Origin: Epiperipatus broadwayi
Lineage: Eukaryota > Onychophora > Udeonychophora > Euonychophora > Peripatidae
Direction of reading: 5' to 3'
Assembly (NCBI GenBank): GCA_028023455.1
Contig: JAQFVV010012435.1
Span: 2,854,001-2,918,000, forward strand
Length of the DNA stretch: 64,000 nucleotides
Shown here: one piece after another, positions 1-10,757 of the stretch
How positions within the stretch are numbered: the first letter of the stretch is position 1
Layout of the letters: each line of letters begins with the position of its first letter
The notes under the pieces: generated by a model
The model's input: the letters and a program-made list of their open reading frames with translations, nothing else
The model's database searches: none
What the model was told of the DNA's origin: nothing
Program-made: the position numbers and the translations under genes

Positions 1-321
1 TTTTTTTTTTCATTTTCTATTACAGAATACATGTTATTTGTTAAATTACAATAAAATAAATATTTTTTTAAAAAAAAAGTAATAAATTTCAAGAAATTCC
101 ATTAAGAAATTTTTTTTTTTTTAAAAAAAAAATTCTATTCTAATGTGAAAGTGATAAGATGTTCTGAATATTCTCAAAATTTTAATGTGAAATTGATGAA
201 ACTTGTGTGAAAATCAACAGGGGAGACTACCTCCACAACAGTCATTATTTAGTAGCTTGGGCAGAGACACCAATTAGTGCTTCATTGTATCTGTTTCAGA
301 TAGAACAACAGCTATTCTTAT
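1..321. other. AT-rich sequence without recognised content
   Basis: Homopolymer A and T runs and low-complexity sequence. No ORF of note and no repeat arm that I could match elsewhere in the window. Confidence 0.5.
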
Positions 322-465
322 TGTAACAGAATGGGGATCAAACCCTGTTCCAAAAAATGTTGTTTTATATTCATGTGTTTGCATGTTGTTTTATAATTAA
401 TTGTCTGCATTTTATATTTGATTTTTTAATGTTTTCTTCCAAATAGTTAAATAAAGAGTTAAAAC
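322..465 (+). repeat. LTR 5'-end fragment, copy 1
   Basis: About 140 bp here match 10078-10215: both begin TGTA, followed by ATGGGGATCAAACC, CCTGTTCC, ATTCATGTGTTT, TTTTATATTT and CAAATAGTTAAATAAA. The second copy directly follows a purine-rich tract typical of a polypurine tract, so the shared start is read as the 5' boundary of an LTR. The rest of the LTR cannot be traced here. A (GT)n tract and AT-rich sequence follow. The copy might belong to the same insertion as the gag fragment near 2.9 kb, but that is inference. Confidence 0.5.
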
Positions 466-1363
466 AAATATGAAGGATGGGTGTGTGTGTGTATGCTCTT
501 TTATTTTGTTAAAGCATGTGTGTGTATATATACCGTTGTATAGGCAAATGAATAGAAGGAATCCTTTAAAAAAACATACAATTACATTATTTCCATGATG
601 AAATTCATTGTATTTCAATTTTAATAAAATGAAAAAAATATTTTTAATGAAAATAAAAAAAAAAAGAGAGAGAGAAAACTATACAGATTGTTAACTGTGA
701 ATGCCCTTTAATGAAGGCATTATTTTAAGTTATTTTCAAAAAAATAAAGATGCTTGATGGAATTTTTGGTTAGGATAAAAAAGGAAACGGTGCTAAAAGC
801 TTTGCTTTTGTTTTAAACAGAAGTCAGACCTTGGATATCACATGCTTAACTTAAAAAAAAAGTGAAATTCTTAGAATTGGAACTTTCTGGAATAAAAGAA
901 AAAAAGAATATATAAAGAGGAGCGGGAAGGCCAAGAGTTAGTTCATGATATATTTTTACTGAAATTTGAAGGTAAAATAACTATTATCTACATCGATGTG
1001 TTTGTATTATTAATTTCCCATGTTGAAGATTTTGAAAACCTATTGGAATCAGCATATATATATATTCACCAGCTATGAATAGGCTAGGGTAAAAGTGCTG
1101 AGTTTTTCACCCTGGTTCCATGAAGATATGTAAGCTGCTACATTATTAAACCATCACTTGAATCTGAAGAAATTCACTTCTGAAAATCTGTATTAGAGTT
1201 AACATCCAAATTAATAAATATTCAAGGAACTAAGCAGAATAACACATCCATGATGAGCAACTTTAATGGTCATAGTGTCTAATGAAATCATTTTCATTAC
1301 CGATCTGAAACCATTGTTTTCCCCAGGTATATATATTGTAACTAAAATGCACTTTCCTCATCT
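466..1363. other. AT-rich stretch, possibly LTR interior
   Basis: No coding signal and no recognised family. It lies between an LTR-like start and an inverted-repeat-bounded segment, so it may be decayed LTR sequence. I could not align it to another copy in the window. Confidence 0.3.
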
Positions 1364-2847
1364 ACCACACTTTATATCTATTATATATATCACATTTATA
1401 TTATATATATTATCAGCTAGTTATTGAGATTTGACTTTTGATTGTGCATTTTTTTTTCAGAGGGTGAATAGACATGTGTATGCATTTATCATATTTATAG
1501 CTCTGACCATCCCCTCCTATACGAAATTTTCCCATGTTCTGAGTCATCCTTCCTTTTTTGTAAAGTTTTCCTAATATTTGGTCATTCAAGGGTGAGGAAA
1601 AGGAATTCAGCTGCTAAATACAAACATGGATGTACATAAACCAATCCAATTCAGTCTCTCCCAAACTTAATTAACTCTCTCATTGCGCAAATGTCCACGT
1701 TTATGGGCTATGACCCAAGCGCCAATCTTTCTATTTAACAAAAATCATGGAATTCGCTAACAATAAATTAACTCAATAAATTTTAAGCTTTTGCCCAGTT
1801 TATACTAGCTTATGTTCAGGGGGGTGGTGTAACACACCGGAGAAGAAATGGCAGGTGAATTAAAATCTCTTTCTCTTTCTTTTACCTTAATATAACACAC
1901 AAACATATATCAACACGCAATCTTAGGAAAGTAATAATGGAATCTATTTCAAAACATACGACACATATTCTAAACCAAATATATATATATAATAAAATGT
2001 AAAAGAGACAAATGAACAAAAAATATATATAGAGTTTGTTTTGTTAAATTTAAAATCTATTTATATTTATTTGAAGAAATTATAAAGTGGCACACACATG
2101 TATATGACATAATATTTTGTTTACAGGAGATTATAGTTAAAGAATAAAATCTATTAAGCAAAATATGTATAAAGTTATTACACTATTGGATTTTGTGTAT
2201 TTAAAGATTGGAAATAATATCAAATATATTTACCACTGTTTTGACGGGTCTTTGTAATTAAATTAAATGTTTCCGAGTGCACTCTTTGTAGTTATTAATT
2301 CTTTTACTTATATTCTAATTCCTTGGATGAATGTGGATAAAATCACAAGTCCATTTTGTCTTCCAATTCAATGTTTTATTAAGAAGTTCATCATTCCATG
2401 ATAGATCTGGGGAATGGTGGATGTCAGGCGCAGGATTCATTTGTTGTGTTTTCTCTCTTTTTTTTAAATATAATATTTAGGGCAATCTGTCTTTTAATAT
2501 CTTGCAGGGTCTCAAAGGTACAGAAGGAGCTGGAGTCTAACATAGACCCCCAGCATGATGAGAACTTTACCCCATGCATTTCATGGAGTTTCCTTTATGT
2601 ATATATTTTTTCTTCTGGTCAAAAATTTTTTTTATAAATCTCTTATTTTTGCCATGTATTGCCTTCTGATTTTTATAAATCTCTTATTTTTTGTCATGTA
2701 TTGCCTTCTGCCTTCTCTCTGCAATAATCAATAGCCAACTGCCTAAAACAAAAAAAAATGCATGATCAAAAGTCAAATCTCATTAACTAACTGATAATAT
2801 ATATAATATAAATGTGATATATATATATAATAAATATAAAGTGTGGT
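1364..2847. mobile_element. 1.48 kb segment bounded by ~100-bp inverted repeats
   Basis: The left arm (1364-1458) begins ACCACACTTTATAT. The right arm (2751-2847) ends ATATAAAGTGTGGT and is its reverse complement over about 95-100 bp, including the internal words TCAAAAGTCAAATCTCA and ATGTGATATATA. Terminal inverted repeats of this size suggest a non-autonomous DNA transposon or foldback unit. The interior has no convincing ORF, and its end holds a ~40-bp tandem duplication (2631-2712). No target-site duplication was confirmed. It could instead be two inverted copies of one short repeat. Confidence 0.5.
2631..2712. repeat. Tandem duplication, ~41-bp unit
   Basis: TATAAATCTCTTATTTTT followed by CATGTATTGCCTTCTG occurs twice in direct succession with about two differences. 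This looks like a local slippage or unequal-exchange duplication inside the inverted-repeat-bounded segment. Confidence 0.7.
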
Positions 2848-2859
2848 CGACGAGAAAAG

Positions 2860-3920
2860 TGCGTTTAATTACAATGGACACCCAACGATGGACTTTCAAA
2901 AAACGGAGAGTGGTGGAGTGAATACAGCCAAAAGAGATAGAGGGTGCATCGATCAAAAAAATGTTTTTTTTGTTAAGTACAGGATTCATCATCGCTTACA
3001 TATATTTTTTTTAAAAAGAAAAACAAAGATAAAAATAATATGGTAAAACAAATAGTGGAGATATAAAACTTTGAAGTAGAAAAGCAGATAGGGCAATATA
3101 TATATATATACGATGTGGAAAAATGGTCAAGGAGCTGGGACATTGAACCTGGCATGTATGGCTAATATGACTAAAAAACAAATAACAAAAAGAAGAATAG
3201 TGAAGGGGGAAACAAATGAAAATCATGGCAGTAGAACTGGTAAAAATCAAAATATTCAAGGGCAAAGTGGGGGAAATGCCGGTAAGACATGTGGGAAGCT
3301 TAGAAAGATATTTTAGGATAAATAAAATACCAGAAAAGGGGAATGTGACCATAGCTTACAACCACCTAAAAAAACATGCCCTTACATGGTGGAACTCACT
3401 ATCTAGTCATCCCAAGAGCTTCAGAAAGTACAGAGAAATGTTAGAGGAGACTTTTTGGTCAGAAGACCAGCAAGAATAAAATGGCAGGTTATAGGGCAAA
3501 AATATCATGAGCATGGCACTGAAAACTGCGTACAGTTCTTTAGATAGCAGGTGGCTCTGTTGAGAAGCTTAGGAGCATGCAAGATGTCAGAGAAGCAGAT
3601 AGTAGGGATAATATGCTGAAACATCGGCCTAACAATGAAATGCATATTGGGAAGGAGAGATAAATCAGCTAAGGAGATAGATAAAGTGTTAGGTGTGCTT
3701 GAGGTAAGCAGTTATCAGCAGGGTCCTGAAGATAAGGAAGCTAGAGATGTAGGTGGAAGGCAGAAGCAATATCATAAGGAAGAGGAAAATAAACTGAAAA
3801 GTGACAAAAGAAATGGAGCAGGTTCGAGCTATGCAGAAAAGGGAGGACAAATAAGGAACCTCATATGTTCATGGAAGGATAGAGTTCCAGATATGCCCCA
3901 TGCTGGGTGCCATTTATAAG
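2860..3920 (+). pseudogene. Ty3/gypsy-type gag remnant 1
   Basis: Decayed retrotransposon capsid (Gag) coding region. In 3216-3479 the frame reads FKGKVGEMPVRHV, then RYFRINKIPE, then an AYNHLKKHALTWWNSL stretch. The last is the signature of the Retrotrans_gag family, an A-x6-A-x2-WW type motif in the capsid N-terminal half. After a stop at 3477-3479, further reading gives capsid-like sequence (YHEHGTENCVQFF, then QVALLRSLGACKMSEKQI) in another frame. 3635-3919 continues with a basic, glutamine-rich tail. A sequence like a primer-binding site (TGGACACCCAACGATGG, about 2874) precedes it, after ATTACA that could end an LTR. Several frameshifts and stops are present, and no protease or RT was seen. 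Gag would form the particle in which the element is reverse transcribed. Confidence 0.65.
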
Positions 3921-4074
3921 TCAGGAAGAAAGTGAAATATGCAGTCTTACCATATCTGCCATACAGGACACCACTAAGCCATTTGACCTAGAAAATTTAT
4001 AAAGTACAAACTTGAAAAATAATTATATAAGAAAATTATGTTTATGTTTCATTATTATTTACTATTACTTTTAA

Positions 4075-4406
4075 CTTTAATTTTTAATCTTAGAATGTTG
4101 AGTATAGATGAGCAACCCTGAAGACACACTTAAATGATTTTCAAACATTTGACTCCAGGATAAAAGTCTGCAGCCACGCCAATGCTTGCTTCCAGATATA
4201 TATCAGCAACCAATGCAATGTGAACATGTTAAAATAGAATCTTTAATTTTTAATCTTAGAATGTTGAGTATAAATGAGCAACCCTGAAGACACACTTAAA
4301 TGATTTTCAAACATTTGACTCCAGGATAAAAGTCTGCAGCCACGCCAATGCTTGCTTCCAGATATATATCAGCAACCAATGCAATGTGAACATGTTAAAA
4401 TAGAAT
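4075..4406. repeat. Two-copy tandem duplication, 166-bp unit
   Basis: 4075-4240 and 4241-4406 are nearly identical. The one difference I saw is GTATAGATGAG against GTATAAATGAG. The unit contains CCCTGAAGACACACTTAAAT and CAGCCACGCCAATGCTTGC. Near identity implies a recent local duplication. Confidence 0.85.
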
Positions 4407-4509
4407 CATGCTGGCAGGAATGGGCATCTGAACAGCATGATATTATTGGAGAAAACCTGAGCTTTGACCAGTATAGGAATGTACTTCTATCTGGCAAAGG
4501 AATCATGCA
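4330..4509 (+). other. Possible short exon-like open frame
   Basis: After a TGA near 4319, one frame stays open to a strong splice-donor-like site: CAG at 4507-4509 followed by GTAATA. The peptide is about 60 residues and includes RQCLLPDIYQQ and SFDQYRNVLLSGKGIMQ. An acceptor-like CTCCAG or TCTGCAG lies at its start, but the pyrimidine tract is weak. I recognise no family, and its first part lies in a tandem-duplicated repeat. It may be host or transposon exon sequence, or chance. Confidence 0.2.
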
Positions 4510-5309
4510 GGTAATATAATAAAAAGAATAATGCTTCATATGGATGGGAGAGCAGTTTATTTTGCCATGCTTATTCTCCCAATCCATAGAGCTGGAATGG
4601 GTCAATGGTGCAGGAAATATGTCTGTGTCTATTTCAACAATATGACTACTTCTTTGGGGTCATGCATTCAGTTGGACTTGTCATCCTTTGTGCTAACACA
4701 CTTCACATTGCATTGATGTAAATGTCCATATATCTCTCCACCAGCATTGACACAACTATGAAACAAATAGTCTAAAATCAAATCCCCTTTAAACTAACAT
4801 ATACTTAAATGACTCAAAGCAGCCATCCATACTCAACTTAAATTTAAGTCTATTTAATAATTTAATTCTTTTAAAAAAATATTTAGTTTATAGTATTTAA
4901 CTTATTTTTTCTCTTTTACACAAATAATATTTTTGACCTATTTTTAAAATCCAATAATGCACAAATAATGATGCATATATCTTTTAAATTGCAAACCCAT
5001 ACCCTATTACAAACAGACCTTATACTAAGCATAAAAAAAAAGCAATACATATTTTAAGATATTACGTTTTAACTTTAGATCAGAGTTTAAAATTGCAAAG
5101 TTTATAAAAGTTAAAGTTCAGGTTTGTTCAGGAAAGAAAGTTTATAGTTCATTTTTAGAAACAATTCAAGTTTGAAGATTTTAAATTTAAGAGAGTTTAG
5201 ATATCATTTTTATAAATTATACTTTCCTTTGTCCAAGCTCGTTCCTTCGCGATGAAGATCTATGAGGACTTATGACGATTTATGAAGATTTATGATGATT
5301 TCTGAAGAC

Positions 5310-5366
5310 GGGATCCATGGTTTGATCCTGGGATCCATGGTTCGATCCTGGGATCCATGGAGATGA
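5310..5366. repeat. 20-bp tandem repeat, ~2.7 copies
   Basis: The unit GGGATCCATGGTTCGATCCT starts at 5310 (with one T for C), 5330 and 5350 (partial). Each full unit contains GGTTCGATCC or GGTTTGATCC, which resembles the B box of RNA polymerase III promoters. No matching A box or tRNA fold is visible. The block is noticeably more GC-rich than its surroundings. Confidence 0.75.
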
Positions 5367-5399
5367 AAGCTGCCTTCGGCCAGCCGAACTGAAGGAAGC

Positions 5400-6031
5400 A
5401 TGATGAAGCTGATTACATCTTGGGTGATGGTGATAATAGCTTTTTAAATTTTTATTTCTATTTTCAGCAAAGACGAATGAATTTAAATTTTTAATTTTTC
5501 TAATCTCAAACTAACTATTTCTTTTGGATTTTTCTTTTTATAGTCATCAGGCACCTTATCTCTGGAATTCACTGATCTATCAAGCATATTTCATATCTAT
5601 ATTTTATTGGTTCATTGAGTTTGTCCCCAAATAGACATTGGGTTTGTGTCTAAGTAGATTTTGGATTTTTTACTGAGGTCTGTGTCTATATCTTTGGGTG
5701 GGAAAAGCAAGTCTTTTGTTTCTATTTCTCAACTCTTTTATCGCTTTCATAATCATCTTTTCAATGGTCATTTTGCCCTAAGGATCTGTTTGTAATTTTT
5801 ATTTTTAGATTAAAAACTCTCTTCATTATTTTTAAAAGTAAAAGGTTTTTTATTATATTTTATTTAAAGATTAGAATCTTTGTTTCGATTCTATAATTTT
5901 TTAAAGCTTATTTTATTTCAATATTTAAATTAAACATATTAATGAATTAATAATTCATTATTTGTGCATTTTGAATGGTCATGCTTTTAATTCAGTATTA
6001 GATATTTACAAAAACATTAAGTATTAGAATT
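5400..6031. other. AT-rich spacer
   Basis: No coding signal recognised. It contains T-rich runs and an isolated acceptor-like TTTTTATAG near 5540, with nothing to pair it with. Confidence 0.4.
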
Positions 6032-6785
6032 TAAATGCTTCCGAGCTGCAGGAAATGTTGCAGGAGTTATCAGATGAAAGTAGGAAAGTAGGACTAAAGA
6101 TAAATGTTAAAAAGACTAAAGTAATGTTTAATCGATTTGCTCAAAATATGAAAATAAAGATTGATTATGATGAATTAGAAGAAGTTAAGAGTTACAAATA
6201 CCTTGGTCAGATTATTAATACAGATGGAAACATAATAGAGGAAATTAATCATAGAATTAAACTTGGTTGGAGTGCTTTTGGTAGAAATAACTTGATATTA
6301 AAAGGAAATATGCCTATGTGTTTGAAAAGAAAGGTTTTTAACAAATGTGTTTTACCAGTTCTTACTTATGGATCTGAGACTTGGACACTTAATAGAAGAT
6401 CAATACAGAGACTTCAGACCACTCAAAGAAGTATGGAGAGATGTATGTTGGGAGTAACAAGAAGAGATCGAAAACGCAATGTATGGGTAAGAGAACAAAC
6501 AGGTGTTACTGACCTCATTGAAAAAATTAAAAGATTGAAGTGGAGTTGGGCTGGACATATTGCTAGAAGAGATGATAATAGATGGACAATTGAAATTTTA
6601 AACTGGATTCCAAGAGATTGTAAAAGACCCAGAAGGAGACCACATGTAAGATGGATGGATGAAATAAGAAAATGTGTAGGGGTGATGTGGAGAAGAGAAG
6701 CTAAAGATCGGAGAAGATGGATTAAACTTGGAGAGACCTTCATCCTGCAGTGGATTGATAATGGTTGATAATGATGATGATGATG
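6032..6785 (+). pseudogene. 5'-truncated RTE-like LINE, C-terminal RT fragment
   Basis: A non-LTR retrotransposon fragment. Homology with the second copy (minus strand, 25.8-28.4 kb) begins at about 6032, just downstream of that copy's FADD catalytic motif. The 5' end was therefore lost, as is usual when target-primed reverse transcription stops early. The ORF 6055-6768 (237 aa) covers the RT thumb and C-terminal tail, with GLKINVKKTKVM, YKYLGQIINTDG, YGSETWTLNRR and RLKWSWAGHIARRDD. No catalytic aspartates remain. The 3' end lies a few bases past the stop and finishes in GATAATGATGATGATGATGAT, the very short microsatellite-tailed end seen in the RTE group. Clade placement is by eye. The frame is intact but cannot be functional alone. 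Confidence 0.85.
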
Positions 6786-6837
6786 ATATCTCATTACAAT
6801 ATTATTATATATATCTCATTACAATATATATATATAT

Positions 6838-7512
6838 TAGTAAAAATCAGTCACATATTACATGACCTATATAGCTTGCAATACCAATATGTAATATATA
6901 AAGAGCCTGCTAATACCTCCAAACAAGCTTATTTTTTTATGATAAATGCTACAAGAAAAAGTACCTAGCTTTTATCTATGAAGGTCCTCATATCCAGACC
7001 AGTTTTGAGCTAAGGCTCTCTTTAATGAGAAGCTAGGATATTAGATTCAAAATACTAACTCAAGCCAAGCATTTATCTCTTTTTAAATATTAAGAAAAAA
7101 TCTAAATCTTCAGACACCTATATGTATTCAAATTCAGATTTTTAACTAAAGAAATATATGGATCTGAACTAAATTCAGTGATCCCACTAATATATGGGAT
7201 CACGGAATTTAGTTCAGGCCCATATATTTTCTTTAGTTAAAGAGCTGAATTTGAATATATATAGGTGTCTGAATATTTAGATCTTTTTCTTAATATTTAA
7301 GAATTAGATAAATGCTTGGCTTGAGTTAGTATTTTGAATCTAATGTCCTTGCTCCTCACTGAAGAGAGCCATAGCTCAAAACCAGTTTGGAGATGGGGAT
7401 CTTCTGAGATAAAAGCTTCAGGTACTTTCTCTTGTAGCATTTATCATAAAAAAATAAAAAAATAAGCTTGTTTAGAGCTATTAGCAGGCTCTTTATATAT
7501 ATATATATATAT
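6838..7512. mobile_element. Foldback (MITE-like) element FB1, long copy
   Basis: Two arms of about 300 bp are near-perfect inverted copies. GAGCCTGCTAAT at 6903 mirrors ATTAGCAGGCTC at 7480, AAGCCAAGCATTTATCT mirrors AGATAAATGCTTGGCTT, and the centre near 7190 closes as CTGAACTAAATTC...GAATTTAGTTCAG. The element has no coding capacity. A shorter copy of the family is at 54739-55196. It is bordered by (TA)n on both sides, and the left (TA)n follows the RTE-like LINE tail. Its transposase source is unknown. Confidence 0.85.
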
Positions 7513-8091
7513 ATCATTTACACATTAGTGCACATTTTCTATTGATGTTTAAAGACTTTTATGTGATGATAGTATGATCAACTCTCTTCACCATTAAAAT
7601 TATATTTCACATCTGGATTGATTCGACATTATTTTCTCTCTTTGTCATTTGATTTGCTTGTCTGTATGACATATGGGTATGCTTGTGTTTTGTAAAAGTA
7701 TTTGAGCACAAATATATTCTTTTTCCTATTATTTATTTCTTATATTAAATATTCAATTTCAATGAAATATTCATGTTGTTTCTTTATCTTGAATTTCATG
7801 TAGGTAGCTAAAAAAATATATGTATGTGTAGTAATTATTTAGTTAAATTAATTGAATACCTGATTATTGCTGTTCCCGGTATGTTTCTCTTGGTTTAAGT
7901 CCCAGCCTCCCTAAGTGAGCCAGCCAGTGGCTGAGCTTTCTAAGTATCCCCTGTCATTCTTCCAGCTCTTCCAATATAATTCTTATGTAAATAATATTGG
8001 CACTTGGAGTCAGAAAACTGATGTCCATAAATATTCTGGATGCAAAATAGGATTAAATATTATGTAGTGTTTTTAGAGAAACATAGAAGTA
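7513..8091. other. Spacer without recognised content
   Basis: AT-rich with a slightly more complex piece at 7880-7960. No ORF, RNA gene or repeat arm identified. It may be decayed LTR sequence of the gag-bearing element that follows. Confidence 0.35.
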
Positions 8092-8290
8092 CTGCAATAA
8101 AGAAATATATTGCATCCTCATGTATATTAAATTAGCTATATTGTCATGAGTAAAAAGTCTTGTTTTATTTTCAATAAAATATTATTATTGTATAGAGTTT
8201 TAGATAAGTATCAAATTACCACAATAAAGAGATATATTGCAAACTTGCATATGTTTAAATAGCTATATAGCTTTGAGTAAAAAGCTGATT
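8092..8290. repeat. Imperfect direct repeat, ~75-bp unit spaced 126 bp
   Basis: CAATAAAGAAATATATTGCA ... TTAGCTATATTGTCATGAGTAAAAAG is repeated as CAATAAAGAGATATATTGCA ... ATAGCTATATAGCTTTGAGTAAAAAG. It lies immediately upstream of a sequence like a primer-binding site, so it may be in the end of an LTR. Confidence 0.6.
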
Positions 8291-9216
8291 TTGTTACAAT
8301 GGCCTCCCAACTTAGAGACTTTCAAAGAGTAGAATGTATGAGGGACAGAATATAAGAATCAAGTACTAGTAAAGGAGTTAAAGAGAGAATATTAGTGAAG
8401 TGTTATGATTTATTTTGTTTGTCTTAAGAAAGAAAAATTGGAAGATATATAATAGAGTGGATTATATAGGAAACTTTATTCATGTAGCACAGTTCTTTGT
8501 GGGCTGGAAAATTAAGTCTAGCATATTTGATGTTAGAAATAGTGATATATTTCAAAGAAGTAGCACTAAGGTAAAATAGGAAGTAAATGAGAATGAGATC
8601 ACAAAAGAAAATGGATCAACAGAAGAAACAAATAGAAGGAGAATCAAGCATGATGGAGGTTATTATAAAAAAGTTAGAAAGCTTAGAACTCAGATTTCAG
8701 AATTTTGAAAATAAGTTTGAAAAAAGATTTCAGAAATTAGAACAGAAAGTAGGAATAAAAAAAAAAGAGTAATCAACGGGAAAGGAGAGATAGCAAGGGA
8801 GTAACAGAATAAGGCATGGGTAAAGATGAAGATAAATCAAGGAAAAAGGAAATAGACAAAATCCAGGGTGAGGGCAAAGAGGAAAAAGATCAGTGAAGTA
8901 ATGTAAAGATAGCAGAAGTGCAGGAAGCTATGATGAAATATGCATAGTGCAGGTTAATGTGAATCAATTTTTAAAAATTTGGCCATTCACCAGTCAAATG
9001 GGAGAAGTTCTAGTAGAACATTTAAAAAGATTATGGTGGTATGTCAGCATCAATCCAATGTCTGAAGTAAGAAAAATAGCCATAATAAGCAAATTGGTGG
9101 TAAGAGAAATTATTATAAGATTCAATGGAGATGATTGGGGTCTGAATAGGAAACAAAAGAACCATAAAAAGGAAAATAGGACAGTGCTGAAATGGTATGG
9201 TGGAAGTGAAGATTGA
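8291..9216 (+). pseudogene. Ty3/gypsy-type gag remnant 2
   Basis: Likely a second decayed gag region. TTGTTACA then ATGGCCTCCCAAC (8295-8313) parallels the LTR-end and primer-binding-site-like junction of gag remnant 1. ORF 8587-8772 (about 60 aa) reads as a charged coiled coil (KKLESLELRFQNFENKFEK), typical of the Gag N-terminal region. ORF 8947-9216 contains FTSQMGEVLVEHLKRLWWYV and INPMSEVRKIAIISKLV. That resembles the capsid pattern 'F...W...N.M.E..K...L...L' of Ty3 Gag. The two frames are separated by stops. No protease, RT or integrase was found before the polypurine tract at 10064, so this is a deletion derivative or relic. The assignment of the second ORF rests on weak similarity. Confidence 0.45.
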
Positions 9217-10063
9217 CAACAATTGTTTAGGCTGCCCTATGACCAGGGAAAAGATATCTACTGACACCAAAAAATGGCTATTAGTCAAAGTAAAAAAAAT
9301 ATGTATGTAAAAATCTTGGTTTTGGAAAATATGATTATTTTTCCTTTGGGAAATTATTTAGAATTTATTGTCTGTTTAGTATCATAATTTAATTGTTATG
9401 ATAGAGATTTGGGAGGGGTGTGGTGTCTCAATTTTGGCAGTGGATGGTGGGCTTGGCTGCTGAATTGGATGTATGGTGTGTTGCATACTGTGATGGCTGT
9501 TTTTTATTCGGACTTGGTCCATGGTGAGAACCCTCCATATTCATCAATGTGGTAGTTGGAAGAATTCTGCCATGGACCTACAGCCTTTAAGACTCCAAAA
9601 AGAGCATGGCAGATATTATCCAACCCATAAAACTCCAGAGGAGGGTCAGGGTCTTGGGCAGTACACAGTAAACCTGGGATCTCATAATAAAAGTCAGATC
9701 TTATTCATAAATTTTCCACACTCCATAGACTCAGAAGCAACAGAATGTAGTTAGAAGATTTCTTAAATTTATAGTATTATTTATTTTGGGGAGGCAGTCA
9801 TAGCCAGTGAGGAGTTGGCTATATTGTATGTGCAATGCATTGTATGCTTATTGTTGGTGGTCAAGTCCATATTGTATTGATGGGTTGTGGGATCAGTTTT
9901 ATTCTTTGGTTTTAGAGCTACAGGAAATGAAAAAGAATTAAATAAGGTTACAGCTTTCAATGCGAAAGGAATTGAAGAATAATGTATAATTTTTTTATTG
10001 TTGTTATTGTTTGTTTCTTAAGTTTAAGCCATTCAAACACATATATTGTGTTTGAAGGCTTTT
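9217..10063. other. Internal region of a decayed LTR element
   Basis: No recognisable protein domain. The 9420-9740 part is richer in GC and G-runs but its frames are short. It lies between gag remnant 2 and a polypurine tract, so it is probably internal retrotransposon sequence that has lost pol. Confidence 0.35.
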
Positions 10064-10215
10064 GAATGGGGGGGCATTGTACAGGATGGGGATCAAACCC
10101 AAACCCTGTTCCAAATAAATGAGTTGGGTATTCATGTGTTTTCATGTAGTTTTATCGTATTTTATATTTCTTTTTTTTTTTCTGTTTTCTTCAAATAGTT
10201 AAATAAAAAGTTAAA
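10064..10215 (+). mobile_element. Polypurine tract and 3' LTR start, copy 2
   Basis: GAATGGGGGGGCA (10064-10076) is a polypurine tract. The LTR begins TGTACAGGATGGGGATCAAA at 10078. About 140 bp match the fragment at 322-465. Homology stops at about 10215, so the LTR is truncated or has diverged beyond recognition. Plus-strand orientation agrees with the gag-like remnants upstream. Confidence 0.6.
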
Positions 10216-10388
10216 TCGCTCTATTCTCAGACTATGAATAAAGAATATTGCTGACCAAGGACCAAAAATAAAATGGATCCATCTATGCTTTAAACTTTTG
10301 ACATTTATAAGTTTACAAGTAGCTGATTTCATTTCATTCTTGCCTTTATGTCAACAGAGTAATATTTACTCATACTGAGCTATGGTAA

Positions 10389-10464
10389 TTTATTATATAT
10401 ATATATTAAAACTGAATCAGCAATTATTTATTATATATATATATTAAAACTGAATCAGCAATTA
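10389..10464. repeat. Tandem duplication, 38-bp unit
   Basis: TTTATTATATATATATATTA followed by AAACTGAATCAGCAA is repeated twice with a 38-bp period. Local slippage anchored in a (TA)n tract. Confidence 0.8.
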
Positions 10465-10757
10465 TATCTAATTTTTTGAAAAATCAATGAGTAGACAATG
10501 ATTCTTGTCAACTATAATAAATAAAATCTAAAAGGGTTTGGACATGTGAGCACGTATGATGTATAACAAACTTATAAGATGAATCTGTATTTATTTGTTA
10601 AACTATTTTCTCTATGGCAAATAACCCCATAAGTCAACCTAGCGTGACTATATATAATGTAGGGAAATCACTAATCAACTTTGCTTTTATGAAAAAGTCG
10701 AAATATTAGAAGGAAGCTCATAGATAAGTAGATGAAATATCTACTGACTGTTGCTTT

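Larger units (their letters stand above)
3935..5200 (-). repeat. Fragment of the (TA)n-bounded LTR-like family (family A)
   Basis: CACCACTAAGCCATTTGACC followed by TAGAAAATTTATA (near 3970-4003) matches 31770-31820. GTTGAGTATAGAT (near 4097) matches 32155, in the same order and spacing. A further piece near 4815-4850 (TACTCAACTTAAATTTAAG) matches the reverse orientation of the same family near 35.55 kb. The fragment is therefore a degraded minus-strand copy of the family represented by 14930-17067. It carries a local 166-bp tandem duplication and has no coding content of its own. Confidence 0.45.

Noticed and set aside
3011-3352. 113-aa minus-strand hydrophobic frame
   Set aside because: Antisense shadow of the gag remnant. 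AT-rich DNA yields such phenylalanine/leucine-rich frames by chance.
5310-5366. tRNA gene suggested by GGTTCGATCC
   Set aside because: No A box, acceptor or anticodon arm. The word is part of a 20-bp tandem repeat.
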